From: Sphaerosporella brunnea
Taxonomy: Eukaryota > Ascomycota > Pezizomycetes > Pezizales > Pyronemataceae
NCBI GenBank assembly: GCA_008704415.1
Contig: VXIS01000302.1
Location: 1 to 59,930 of the forward strand
Length of the DNA stretch: 59,930 nucleotides
Reading direction: 5' to 3'
Of this stretch, positions 23,904 through 33,080 are shown piece by piece; positions within the stretch are counted from its first letter, which is position 1; each line of letters opens with the position of its first letter. The notes under the pieces were generated by a model. That model saw only the letters and a list, made by a program, of their open reading frames with translations. It was not told where the DNA came from and did no database searches. Position numbers and translations under genes: made by a program.

Positions 23904-23918
23904 TAACCCTAACCCTAA
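23904..23918. repeat. Interstitial telomeric repeat 2 (TAACCCTAACCCTAA)
   Basis: Identical to the tract at 23773-23787 and in the same orientation. It lies where the LINE RT breaks off after its first fingers motifs. The 116 bp between the two tracts reads (minus strand) MGKTRTAEARIKSLSGK, plausibly an RT C-terminal segment, so each tract marks one internal deletion. Confidence 0.85.
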
Positions 23919-25320
23919 TGGCCTTCATGGAGCCAGGAGCCATCCTCGGCTGCCTGGGTTATTAGACAGCAGAGGAGAGATCACCCGGTGCGACTGTGCC
24001 TTGGTGTAGTCGTCTTTGCTTGGCTTGGGGATGACGACTGCCATTGCGTGTCGCCAGAGTCTAGGTTGGTAGCCTTGATAGACACAGGCCCGGACCAGGG
24101 CTGTGAAGACCATGCGAACTGCTTGCGGGCGTAGTTTGTCGGGACCTGCCTGAGCCCAGCACGCCGTTTCCACCTGCTGGCCATCGATTATGACGTCTCG
24201 ATCGAGGTGCTTGAGCTCGTCGGCGACCCATTCGTCCTCAGGTGGCGCCGGAAAAGGCAGTTTAGCCATCATAGTGGTAGCGGTCGCCATGTTGCCATCT
24301 TGACCGATCAGGATCTCTATGGCACCTTGCGCGTATCTGAGTGCCTTCCACGTGTCCCTGGGGAAAATCGGCCCGGTGTCCGCGTATGGCTGGTCCTGGG
24401 ACCGTCGTGGGTTCTGGACAGCTTGTCCGGTGGTGCCTGGCCGTCTCCGGAGAGACCGTTTGACCGTCGGCATCCCACCATCGTTTCGAGCGGGCGCAGA
24501 TTCATGTCCTCCTGTAGGACAGCCGTTAGGGTGTCCGAGATCCAGGTGGCCTCCTCGTCTAGCCGGTTTGTCGCATCGTCGATTTGGACCCGTGGCCATT
24601 GTTTGCTTTGCGGCACCAGGCGCTCTCGGCGTCCTTCGGTCATGCCAGCGACATCCTAGCCGGTGAGTTCACTGCGGTCGGCTCGGAGGTACGCGTCCAG
24701 CACGACCAGGCCAGGAGTGGGTCAGCAGAGCCGATCTCGCGTTCTGGCAGGTCAGCACAGTTACCTACCACGAGCCTTGTCGACCGCTGGGATGGCACCG
24801 CTCTCGCAAGTCGCAGTATCATCATTGCATACGGCGGTTCATGCAGGTCGATAAGGGCCTCTAGCCATGTGCGGTTCCGGTTTGCAGTGCACGTTGACGC
24901 TATGTGCGTTGAAGTCTCCGGGAACTATTACCGCTTCGAATCTTCGATTCCCAAGATGTCGTTCCAGTGTTCGAGCCGACTGGGAGGAAGCCGTCATTTA
25001 GGGCGTCGTAGCTGGACTGGTCGTTGACGTCGACGATGCGGCAGCGTGGACCGGATAGAGAGACGGTATCTACTGCCATGACATCGGCTGCTGAGACCAA
25101 TCCACACGTTCCTCCGGAGCCGTAGATTCTCAATCCTGGTGTGATATTCTGTAGTCCGTGGGCGCTTGAATCAACACTAGGTCTTTCTTTTCTCGTATAG
25201 CGATTTCAAGACCGGCCAGCAAAGCTGATCTAGACCTGTTCCCGTATCGCATTTATAACTCTGCCTCCGGCGTGGCTGGGGCTTGGAGTCCGTCATTTCT
25301 GCATGTGAGAAAGTGGAGCC
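23919..25320 (-). mobile_element. LINE endonuclease and RT N-terminal part
   Basis: The minus frame 23925-24599 shows the RT entry region: GPDKLRPQAVRMVFTALV, a W..A.AVVIPKPSKDD motif and SHRVISPLLSN (the SYRPISLL block). The palm with the catalytic DD is missing beyond 23919. Upstream 24640-25133 carries endonuclease-like sequence (SLSGPRCRIVDVNDQSS), frameshifted. Fungal Tad-like elements have this EN-RT-RNase H order. Not functional. Confidence 0.7.
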
Positions 25321-26670
25321 CGTACTAGTTTGGGTGTCTTCTCCGGTGGCAAAGCTTGTCTTCCTTGGCGGCGTTGGCTTTTGAGAGCCTCGCAGGCGGT
25401 GTCGCTTTCATGTCATTTATCTCCTTGCGTGCTTCAAACGTTCCATCTCTCTGCATCCTTCTCCATCTCCAGTTTCCTCTTGCCCGTATCGTATCCCCCT
25501 CGTTGTCTTCATCCGCCACCCTCCTGCGTGCCGCTCTCGCGTCGCGGATGGCCTTCTTGCTCGCGCACGATTCGTCCTTAGCCGCGTGCTGGCCTTGGCA
25601 ATAAGGGCATTCAAGCGTAAGCATGGTATGAATGCATATTTGAGTGGTGCACTCTGCGCAGTCCTTGATGTTGCATTTATGATTTTTTGTCTGCGGGGCC
25701 CGCTGCAGTGCGCGCAGCCCGGTTGGCCTCCGATGTTGAAGGAAGGATATTTGTGAGCGCAGTGGCCCCAGCTGGAACATGCTTCAGATAGGGCTCGGCT
25801 GTAAGCCGTCAGTCCCTTCCGGATTGCTCGCAAAGGCAGCCCCCCCGTCTTTCACTGCGAAAGTGACCCATGCTGCCGTCGTCCATCCGTGTCCGCCGAG
25901 CATCTGAGTCATTCGAAAGCTGTCGCACGTTAATGGGGATGTTCGAGCCATCGTTGTCTGTGATCAGCTCTTGGTTCAACGACTCCGTCCAGCCCATGTA
26001 TCGTCTGGCGTCGGCACCGTGCACTTTGACTCGGTCCATTCTTCATTGGGGTTTATGAGTAGCATCGTCGCACTGTAGGTGCAGACTTGGGCCGCGGTGG
26101 TTGTTGGATATGACTGTGCCAGGAGGTTCTGGCTGACTTTGACGATGCGTGTGAAGCCTCGGGCTTTCTGGCTGTCACGGCGTCATCATCCGCGCACCGT
26201 CGTCTTCCTTCAGCGGGCGTTGCGACGTACCCTCCCCATGGGTGAGGATAATGGTGCGAGCTCTGACTGGCAGTTCGTATCCGGCTGCGGTGAGCCGCTG
26301 GTCATCGTCTTGGGTCCGCTTTGGGATTATTGTCCAGGTTTCGGCGTCCCGGGTTGTGTCGGCTCCCGTGCTCAGTGTTGCACATGAGTCGAGAATTCTC
26401 GCCGAGGGTCTCGGTCTCGTGAGAATCGTGCGGTCTCGAAATGTCTCGCCGGTCTCGTGACAGTCTCGACGGTTCTCGTTTGGTCTCGTCATTCTCGCGA
26501 GTGCTCGGCTGTCTCGCCAACGTTCAGGTACACAAATTGCTATTCTACGAGGATAGTGTCTGCAATTGCATCGTTGTTATGTTCCTCGCCCATCTGCGTG
26601 CACCAGGGCACATGACCCGTCCGCCCAGTTTACGATGCAGACTGGAAACCCTGTTCCGTGCGAGCCCCGT

Positions 26671-27461
26671 TCGAGTGATCAGCACACACACCTTCGACAA
26701 CCACACTAACCGCCCGGAAATGCCAAGCCTGTGCGTTGGCACACCGAAAACCCCGCACACTTTGGCTTCACGATGTTTTTGTGGTGTGTGTGTCCGCTCT
26801 ACCAGGCGAGGTAGAGTGTACGGTTTCGATTCAACAACTCATTTGCCCCCGCGATTCGCTTGCTACCACTCAGTATTAACCTCAGCCGATAGTCCGCATG
26901 GCAACTCGTCGGAATGAACGTTTAACGCCAGTTACCAGGCGGTAGCGCTTGCAGTGAGCTCCCCCATCGAAACGGAACGGAACTATATCGTGCGAAGCGT
27001 GTGAGCGATATGATCGACCCCAGTCCGCAACCCGTAACAGGGGCCCCCTCTGCGGGTAGGCAGAGGCACCACCACACTTGACTGCCGGTAATTTGGACTC
27101 CTCCGGCGCACCGATTTGGTCTTGTTGGTCGTGTGGGATCATGGTTTTAGGCAGCGAAGGCGTTCCATGTCGGACGTTAGAAGCGGGCGTGCATATGGGC
27201 GGAGGAATGCACATGGTAGTGGGTAGGTCGGGGAGGGAGCACGTCAAGTCGATATAGGGATTACTTTCACTGAAGGGTTGGAGGCGGCCTTGGGTTTTCG
27301 ATTCACTCTTTTCGCATTCACTTTTCTTATGTCTTCTTTCCCCAAGACACGCCCGTCTGTGGGTCCTTGAGGCCTAAGGGTAGTCTGTCATGTATACCAT
27401 ATGTCATGGCCGCAAGCGGCCGAATACATTATGATTAAAACAAAAAAATCGAGTGATCAGC
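26671..27461 (+). mobile_element. 5'-truncated LINE-A (or LINE-mobilised) insertion with 13-bp TSD
   Basis: The insert 26684-27448 is flanked by TCGAGTGATCAGC at 26671-26683 and 27449-27461. The target is a minisatellite unit of hAT-Z. Its last 150 bp match the LINE-A 3' end found at 7762-7900 and 33960-34110. This includes the GGCCGCAAGCGGCC hairpin (27408-27421) and a TTAAAACAAAAAAA tail. The first 600 bp show no LINE coding motif, so it may be a SINE-like passenger or a chimeric transcript. It is a clean example of target-primed insertion. Confidence 0.8.
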
Positions 27462-27725
27462 CCCAGCCCAGCCCCGTTCGAGTGATCAGCCCCAGCCCAG
27501 CCCCGTTCGAGTGATCAACCCCATCTCAGCCCCGTTCGAGTGATCAACCCCGTTCCGTCCGAGCCCCGTTCTAGTGATCAATCCCATCCCAGTCCCCTTA
27601 TAGTGATCAACCCCGTTCCAGCCCCGTTCGAGTGATCAACCCCGTCCAAGTGATCAACCCCGTTCCGTCCGAGCCCCGTTCGAGAGATCAACCCCATCCC
27701 GGCCACGTTCGAGTGATCACCCTCT
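27462..27725 (-). repeat. Minisatellite core of hAT-Z copy 2
   Basis: About nine units of the same family as at 12866-13745, reading GAGTGATCAACCCCGTTCCAG on the plus strand. One further unit lies on the other side of the LINE insertion (26660-26683). The unit number is about one third of that in copy 1. Confidence 0.85.
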
Positions 27726-28035
27726 CCCGCGCAGGAGAGATTCTCGCCGGGTCTCGCCTGGTCTCGCTAGGCCGCCGCCATTCTCGGTCAGTCTCCCCAT
27801 TCTCGAGCGGTCTCAACAGTTCTCGACGTGTCTCGATCATTCTCAGTCTCGTCTCGCGGTCTCGTGTGCAACACTGCCCGTGCTTACCACGGGGCGGGAT
27901 CGCGTCATGGGCATTGTCGTGCTGTTTGTCAGACACAATCATGACGGCGTCTGCTGCTTTGTCACACGAACCTGGGGTGGGGGGGTGCAGGTTTTGGAGG
28001 GGCACGTGGACTTGAGTTTGGAGAGCGAGCCCGGG

Positions 28036-28150
28036 TCCAGGGCTGCCAATGGACCGTCCAGTCCAGCTTTTGGCGAGGCCTGAACCCGTTTGAATTAACC
28101 GGGCTTTTCAAATCGAGGCCCGTTTGGACCAGGCGTTTTGGACTGAGATG
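28036..28150 (+). mobile_element. Solo left end of hAT-G element
   Basis: It starts CAGGGCTGCCAA and follows with the CCGTCCAGTCC...GGCCTGAAC...GGCCCGTTTGGACCAGGC pattern shared with 55417-55540, 53048-53165 and 28900-29008 (reverse). No matching right end or target duplication was found, so only a terminus remains. It abuts the end of the LINE ORF1. Confidence 0.6.
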
Positions 28151-28224
28151 CAGGTGCCGACGCGCGGCGGATGGGCTGCTAACATGCAGGGGCCCGCCGG
28201 GCCTGCCAGGCACCCGAACCATCT

Positions 28225-29336
28225 GCCATTGTTTTCAACAACAGAAGAACCCCGAGACGACGTCAGACTGAGTCCACACAACCTGCAATCATTCCACTCA
28301 AAAACAGTTGGAAAAGGATTTTCGTGTGGCGACCGTGAGTCTAGATTTCTTGTTTCCGTGTGCGGTAGTTTGATAGTTGTCCTGTACCTGTTGTTTTGCC
28401 CACGCGGCGCTGTATATAAAGGCCCGACGCTCGTCCTCCGGCGTCGGATGAACTAAGCTCTATCTCTCTCGACCACGTCGTCATAGGTTAAGAGTCCTCT
28501 GTTGCGCTTCTTCTGAGCGTCCGCTCTTGCTCTTCTTCTGAGCGTCTTGTTTTTTGTTGCTATCACGATTCCGTGAGCCCTAGAGTCTTCTACTCTCGCT
28601 CATCCTCTTAAGCCCTAGAGTCTTGTACTTTCGCTCATCCTTTTGCGCTCTTGAGTCCTATACTCTCGCTCAACCCACAATTCTTCTTAAAAGCCCTAGG
28701 GTTCCCTGCTCACGCTCATCCGCTCATCCGCTCGCTCGCCGGCCCTGTCTTTTGCTCGAATCTTCCTGAACGTCGCGATATCTACCACCGCCGCGATTAC
28801 GACCACTGTCAAGCTCAACCAGAATAACTATAACACATGGATGCTAGACATTAGCGACCTGCTTGTGCAGCTGGGTCTATGACACTTCATTGATGGTTCC
28901 CGATCCAAAAAGCCTGGTCGAAACGGGCCTTGTTTTCAAAAGCCCGTTTCAATCAGTCCGGTTCAGGCCGCGTTCACAGCCGGACAGGCCGGACGTTTGA
29001 CAGCTCTGCCAATGCCCACTCAATGTCGCAAAAGCTACACCTACTTTGTGATGTTTACCAACGATGCAACTCGCTATACCCACATCTATTTTCTTCACTA
29101 CAAGTCCGAAGTCATCTCCTGCTTTCGAGAATACAAGTCTACCGCCGAAAAGATACACAACTTGCCGATTTTACGCCTCCGCATTGATGGAGGTGGAGAA
29201 TATACCAGTGAGGAGTTCTTCGGCTTCCTTTCGCAAGGAAGGCATCCACGTCAAGCATTCGGCGCCCTGTACTCCTCAGCAAAACGGTATCTCTGAGCGC
29301 TGCAGCCGCACCGGAGCTCAGAAAGGAGGTTCGTGA
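28225..29336 (+). mobile_element. Ty1/copia fragment: LTR/leader, gag start, integrase core
   Basis: A promoter-like region with TATATAAA (28413-28420) matches a fragment at 38955-39115, so it is probably an LTR. A leader follows with three CCCTAGAGTCTT...CTCTCGCTCATCC-type repeats (28578-28720). Gag begins near 28790 (VKLNQNNYNTWMLDI) and hits a stop at 28879. Then comes a reversed hAT-G end (28900-29008). The integrase core follows (SYTYFVMFTNDATRYTHIYF, LRIDGGGEYTSEEFFGFL, then SAPCTPQQNGISER in another frame). Most of gag, protease and all RT are missing. Copia integrases join cDNA to the genome; this one is dead. Confidence 0.7.
28900..29008 (-). mobile_element. hAT-G left end, reversed, at a copia deletion junction
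   Basis: Read on the minus strand it starts CAGAGCTGTCAAACGTCCGG and continues with the hAT-G left-end pattern. It sits exactly between copia gag and copia integrase sequences. The copia DNA between them is lost. No target duplication remains. Confidence 0.6.
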
Positions 29337-30440
29337 CGCGAACGCAGCTCAGAACAAAAAGCTGGATGAACTGGTAGTGTGCCCCCCTTGTTATACTCGC
29401 GAACACGCTGACATGCCCACAGCAGCATTCAGGCAACGCCGCACAAAATAATCATAACTAGCGTGTCAGTCAATCCCCTCGCGCCTGTGCACGCTTCCTT
29501 GATTGGTCTCACGCCTCGCGCAATACTCCTACACAGCCAACTCTGGGACGTTAAGCACCACGTCCGCACAGGATGTTGGGCAGCAGAGGCAATATCGTGT
29601 ATGGGACGCTCGCAAGCGCCAACATGCGGCATCTTCAGTGCTGCGGTCGCGTGTTCCTACTAAACCTGGCTGTGATTGAGAATGCTGCGGTTACATTTTT
29701 CGAACAACTGCCAGGGCACCGGTACCACGCGTTCGGGGGGGGGAAAACCCTGCCACATAGCCGACGAATTGGAGCAGACCGCTCGACACAGCGAGAGTGA
29801 AGCCTACCCGAACGACGGCAAGGTACTTTACTGCATTGGCCAGGAACCCGCAGAGACATAAACGAAGTTGTGATTTCGCTTGAAAACACAACTTTCTTCT
29901 TTGAACGACTACCTTCTCTAATCGTTGGTGGAATCTGCTGCATCCTCATCGTCGTCCGTCCGTTCGTCAACGGTAAAAGCCGTACATATTTTGATACACT
30001 CCAGCCAGGAAGGTTGCGCTCGCAGGCGCGTCGCTACGCAGTGGGCTATCTCTGTCAGCGCCGCACTGTGGCTGCCGGCATTTCCAGCACGTAGCATTCT
30101 GCACCCCGCGCTATGTAGGTTTTCCGGGGAGTAGCAGTTTCGCACGAGGACAAGCATCCTGGCGGCTCTGAGACGTTCATCAGTCGCTGTTGTCCGCGTG
30201 CCGGACATCGAGCAGATGCGCACACAGCCAGTCCTCCCGCTGTTGAGTACTTTGCACTGCGGTTGCACCGACGCGCAGTAATGCGCGTGCTGCGATCGTC
30301 GAGGTATTCTAGCTAACAAAACAGCTCGCTATTGCGCACGTGGCTGTGCAAGAGGGTTTCCCATCGTTCGAGAGCACTGATACCATGTGTGAGGCTTTCC
30401 GGGTTCACGGTCAGTTTGAGGCCTGGAGTTGATCGGTGGT
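29337..30440. other. Stretch with no recognisable gene
   Basis: Short ORFs on both strands, no repeats found elsewhere in the window and no RNA signature. Confidence 0.45.
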
Positions 30441-30458
30441 GAATGTTTGCGATCATCG

Positions 30459-30552
30459 CTTATCTGTGGCGTTCACGATCTGATCTGATTACATTTCAGC
30501 TGATGCGATTGTGCTTATCTCATCGCATCTTATCTTGCGGACCATCTTATCT
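30459..30552. promoter_or_regulatory. Cluster of four GATA-factor sites upstream of the kinase gene
   Basis: CTTATCT (AGATAAG on the other strand) occurs at 30459-30465, 30514-30520, 30529-30535 and 30546-30552. It lies 180-280 bp upstream of the kinase ATG. AGATAA is the core bound by fungal GATA zinc-finger regulators of nitrogen, iron and light responses. Four exact copies within 94 bp is suggestive. Regulation by such a factor is an inference. Confidence 0.5.
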
Positions 30553-30734
30553 GCGCGCTGATCGGATCACCATGGCAACGCGATCTGATCCGCGTTGCCC
30601 ACAGCAACGACACCAACACAAACAATGCGTCGCGGCCGTCAACGCAACACGGTGGTGCAACACGCAACAACACCCGCACTCAACCTCGAACACCGAACAC
30701 CGAACCCACTGCCCGCACCCGCACTGTCCACGCG

Positions 30735-33080
30735 ATGTCCTCCCTCCTCGGCAAACGCAACCGCCGCGACGACCCCGAGCCTGTCGCGCTGCGTCGCTCG
30801 AAGCGATCGCAGCCGTCCCACACCTCAATGCCGCAGCCGCCACGCACGCCGTCATCCGCCAGTGCCCGCGTCCCGTTCCCTGCGGCTCGCGCCGCGGCGT
30901 CGTCTGGCCGTGCGCCCCCGCAGCTCCTGGCTGCTGACCGCCGGCCAGGACGGCCATCGCGTCGACCCCCACGCGCGTCGTTCCCGCCGTCGCAGGACAC
31001 GCCCTGCAAGCGCAACTCGGAGAGCGTCCGCGACCACGCCCACAACGTCGACGGTGCGCGCGCCGACCCGTCGCTGACCTGCCGCTCCGAGATGGACCTG
31101 CTGCTCTACGACGAGCTCTACGCCAACGTCGCCTGCGATGTCGCGGACATGTGGCTGACCTTTCCCACCACGAAGTCGTCGCGCGCGATGATCGACTACG
31201 CGATCGCAGACGGCCTGTACCGCGGCTCCCGATGGACCGAGTGGCCGGCGAACCCGACTGAGGCCAGCGTGCTGCGCTTTTTCCTCGACCTGCTCGCCGC
31301 GCTGCGCGCCCACTGCTGGCCAGCCGGCTGCGAAACTTTCGACTGCGTCCCCTCCGGCTGGATTGTGCTCGAAGACGGCGACTGCGAGCGCAAAACGGAC
31401 GTCGTGGTTGTCGGCCCCCGGGACCACCACCACCCCGAACGGCGAGTCTCCTGGCTGAACGTGCGCGTCGTCGGCGAGCTCAAGTCCAGCGCGTCCAAGT
31501 CGAACCTCGACGACACGCTGCTGCAGGTGGCGAACTACGCTCGCGAGGTGTTCGGCGCCCAGCCCGCCCGCCGCTGGGTCCCTGCTTTCACGCTGTGCGG
31601 GTCCGAACTGCGCGTGTGGCGCTTTGACCGTGCCGGCGCGTGCGGATCCACGCTGATCGACATCCACCAGCACCCGGAGCAGTTCCTGGCTGCAATCACC
31701 GCCTACGCGACGATGAGCGCCACCGACGTCGGCTATGATCCGTCCATCTTTTTCAGCACGGATGCGGGTGAGGTGGTGTTCGACCCCACCGTGCATTGGC
31801 GCGGCGAACCAACAGGTACGGCGGACCGCGCAGATGCGTATCCCTACATCTATGTGCCGGTCGACACGTTGGACGCGCCTGCTTCGGCGGACCGCGCAGA
31901 TGCGTATCCCTACATCTATGTGCCGGTCGACACGTTGGACGCGCCTGCTTCGGCGGCCAGCGCACCTCCGCAGGCGCTTTGGTCGGCTGCGTGCACCTCC
32001 TGGACGGCGCTGTCGGTTCACCCGACGCCGATCTCCCGTCGCATCGCCATCGCCACCCGTGGCAGCGCTTGTTGGAAGGCGCGCAGGCGTGACGGCGCTG
32101 CAGGGTCGCCCTGGCAGTACGTGGTGAAGGATCAATGGCGATCCTACGAACGCGATCCGGAAGGCGTCTTCTTGCGTGTGGCTGAGGATGGCGTGCCGGG
32201 TGTGGCCCGTTATATCTGGCACAGCGACGTTTTCGTTCCCTGCGATGGACAGCTCCGTCTCGACGACATCACCGCGCTTCGTCCTGCTTCCGCCTGCGCC
32301 TCCACTGCCGCTGCGCCCACCGCATACCCTGCCCTCACCAAGACCAGCACCAATCTGATCCACGCCGGGTCGACCTTTTGCAACCGCGTCCACACACGCC
32401 TCCTCAGCGGGCCGGTCGGTCGGCCGCTCCTCCACTTCGGCACGTACACGAACCTGCTGCTCAGCTTCAAGCAAGCGATCGAAGCGCACCGCCACATGTA
32501 CACGCAGCACCGCGTGCTGCACCGCGACGTCAGCAACAACAACATTCTCCTCAATCCGTCCGGGCCGGGCGGCTTCCTGATCGACTTCGACCTGGCCATC
32601 TTCACCGACCGCACGCGGGTCACCGGCGCCTCGCACCGCACCGGCACCTTCGACTTCATGGCGCTCGACGTGCTGCTGCCCCCGCCGAACCACCAGCACA
32701 CCCCGCTGCACGACCTCGAGAGCTTCTTCTACGTGCTGCTGTGGGTGTGCATCTACTACGGCAAGGACGGCGTGCGCCGCGACCCGCCGCCCAACGACAC
32801 GATGTTCACGCCGCAGGCGACGACCGACGTCACGCCCTGGCAGACGGCCAGCGGGCTGAAATCGATGTACATGAAGGGCAAGCAGTTCCACAGCTTCGTC
32901 TTGCCGACGCTGTTCCCCGAGGCGCACGAGTGCCTGGCGAGCACCCTCGCCGCGTGGCGCGAGGTCGCGATGGAGGACGACCAGGCGATGGAGGAGATCG
33001 GCGAGGAGGTCATCGCGCTGCGCTATCAGCAGGTGCTCGACATTTTGGAGGCCGGCATCGCCGAGTGTGCCGGCCGGTGA
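30735..33080 (+). CDS. FunK1-type fungal protein kinase
   Basis: A 781-codon intronless frame with strongly GC-biased third positions, unlike the AT-richer DNA around it. Residues 1-110 are a low-complexity, Arg/Ser/Pro-rich region. Residues 130-340 form the N-terminal region usual in FunK1 proteins (VVGELKSSASKSN, LLQVANYAREVFGAQ, RRWVPAFTLCGSELRVWRF). The kinase C-lobe follows: catalytic loop HRDVSNNNILL (His at about residue 596, Asp 598), metal motif DFD instead of DFG at 617-619, HRTGTFDFMALDVLL as activation segment, and HDLESFFYVLLWV, the FunK1 signature. FunK1 kinases form large expanded families in mushrooms, with poorly known substrates. The DFD variation is normal for the family. 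A 66-bp tandem duplication adds 22 residues near position 365. The start is chosen as the first ATG of the frame. Confidence 0.9.
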   Translation: MSSLLGKRNRRDDPEPVALRRSKRSQPSHTSMPQPPRTPSSASARVPFPAARAAASSGRAPPQLLAADRRPGRPSRRPPRASFPPSQDTPCKRNSESVRDHAHNVDGARADPSLTCRSEMDLLLYDELYANVACDVADMWLTFPTTKSSRAMIDYAIADGLYRGSRWTEWPANPTEASVLRFFLDLLAALRAHCWPAGCETFDCVPSGWIVLEDGDCERKTDVVVVGPRDHHHPERRVSWLNVRVVGELKSSASKSNLDDTLLQVANYAREVFGAQPARRWVPAFTLCGSELRVWRFDRAGACGSTLIDIHQHPEQFLAAITAYATMSATDVGYDPSIFFSTDAGEVVFDPTVHWRGEPTGTADRADAYPYIYVPVDTLDAPASADRADAYPYIYVPVDTLDAPASAASAPPQALWSAACTSWTALSVHPTPISRRIAIATRGSACWKARRRDGAAGSPWQYVVKDQWRSYERDPEGVFLRVAEDGVPGVARYIWHSDVFVPCDGQLRLDDITALRPASACASTAAAPTAYPALTKTSTNLIHAGSTFCNRVHTRLLSGPVGRPLLHFGTYTNLLLSFKQAIEAHRHMYTQHRVLHRDVSNNNILLNPSGPGGFLIDFDLAIFTDRTRVTGASHRTGTFDFMALDVLLPPPNHQHTPLHDLESFFYVLLWVCIYYGKDGVRRDPPPNDTMFTPQATTDVTPWQTASGLKSMYMKGKQFHSFVLPTLFPEAHECLASTLAAWREVAMEDDQAMEEIGEEVIALRYQQVLDILEAGIAECAGR
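31821..31952 (+). repeat. Perfect 66-bp tandem duplication inside the kinase gene
   Basis: 31821-31886 and 31887-31952 are identical and in frame. Each encodes 22 residues beginning ADRADAYPYIYVPVDTLD. It lies between the N-terminal region and the kinase lobe. Identity at every base, including synonymous positions, points to a recent event or an assembly artefact. Confidence 0.95.

Larger units (their letters stand above)
26365..27884 (-). mobile_element. hAT-Z copy 2, 8-bp TSD, containing a nested LINE end
   Basis: The element proper is 26373-27876 (1504 bp) in reverse orientation to copy 1. It is flanked by the identical 8-mer CCCGTGCT at 26365-26372 and 27877-27884. Ends are CAGTGTTGCACATGAG and, reverse-complemented, CAGTGTTGCACACGAG. 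Both subterminal regions and the roughly 130-bp unique segment match copy 1 closely (a few per cent differences by eye). The minisatellite has only about ten units. A 765-bp LINE-end insertion (26684-27448) splits it. The host site is ORF1 of the surrounding LINE. Confidence 0.88.
25325..28035 (-). mobile_element. LINE ORF1 (Gag-like), split by an inserted hAT
   Basis: The minus-strand Gag-like ORF1 lies in two parts, 25325-26364 and 27885-28035, separated by the hAT-Z insertion at 26365-27884. It has RARTIILTHGEG near 26230, MDRVKVHGADARRYMG near 26000, and C-terminal knuckles (CAECTTQIC and CPYCQGQHAAKDESC) at 25560-25680. MPLQNLHPPTPGS lies in the outer part. The same motifs (RTIILTPENG, RIKVHGVDARRYVG) occur in the ORF1 at 41.0-41.8 kb. 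Several stops are present. The outer end at 28035 meets another hAT terminus. Confidence 0.7.

Noticed and set aside
26800..26850. Pol III B-box-like GGTTTCGATTC inside the LINE-end insert
   Set aside because: An extra T breaks the box, no matching A box at proper spacing could be defended, and no terminator follows.
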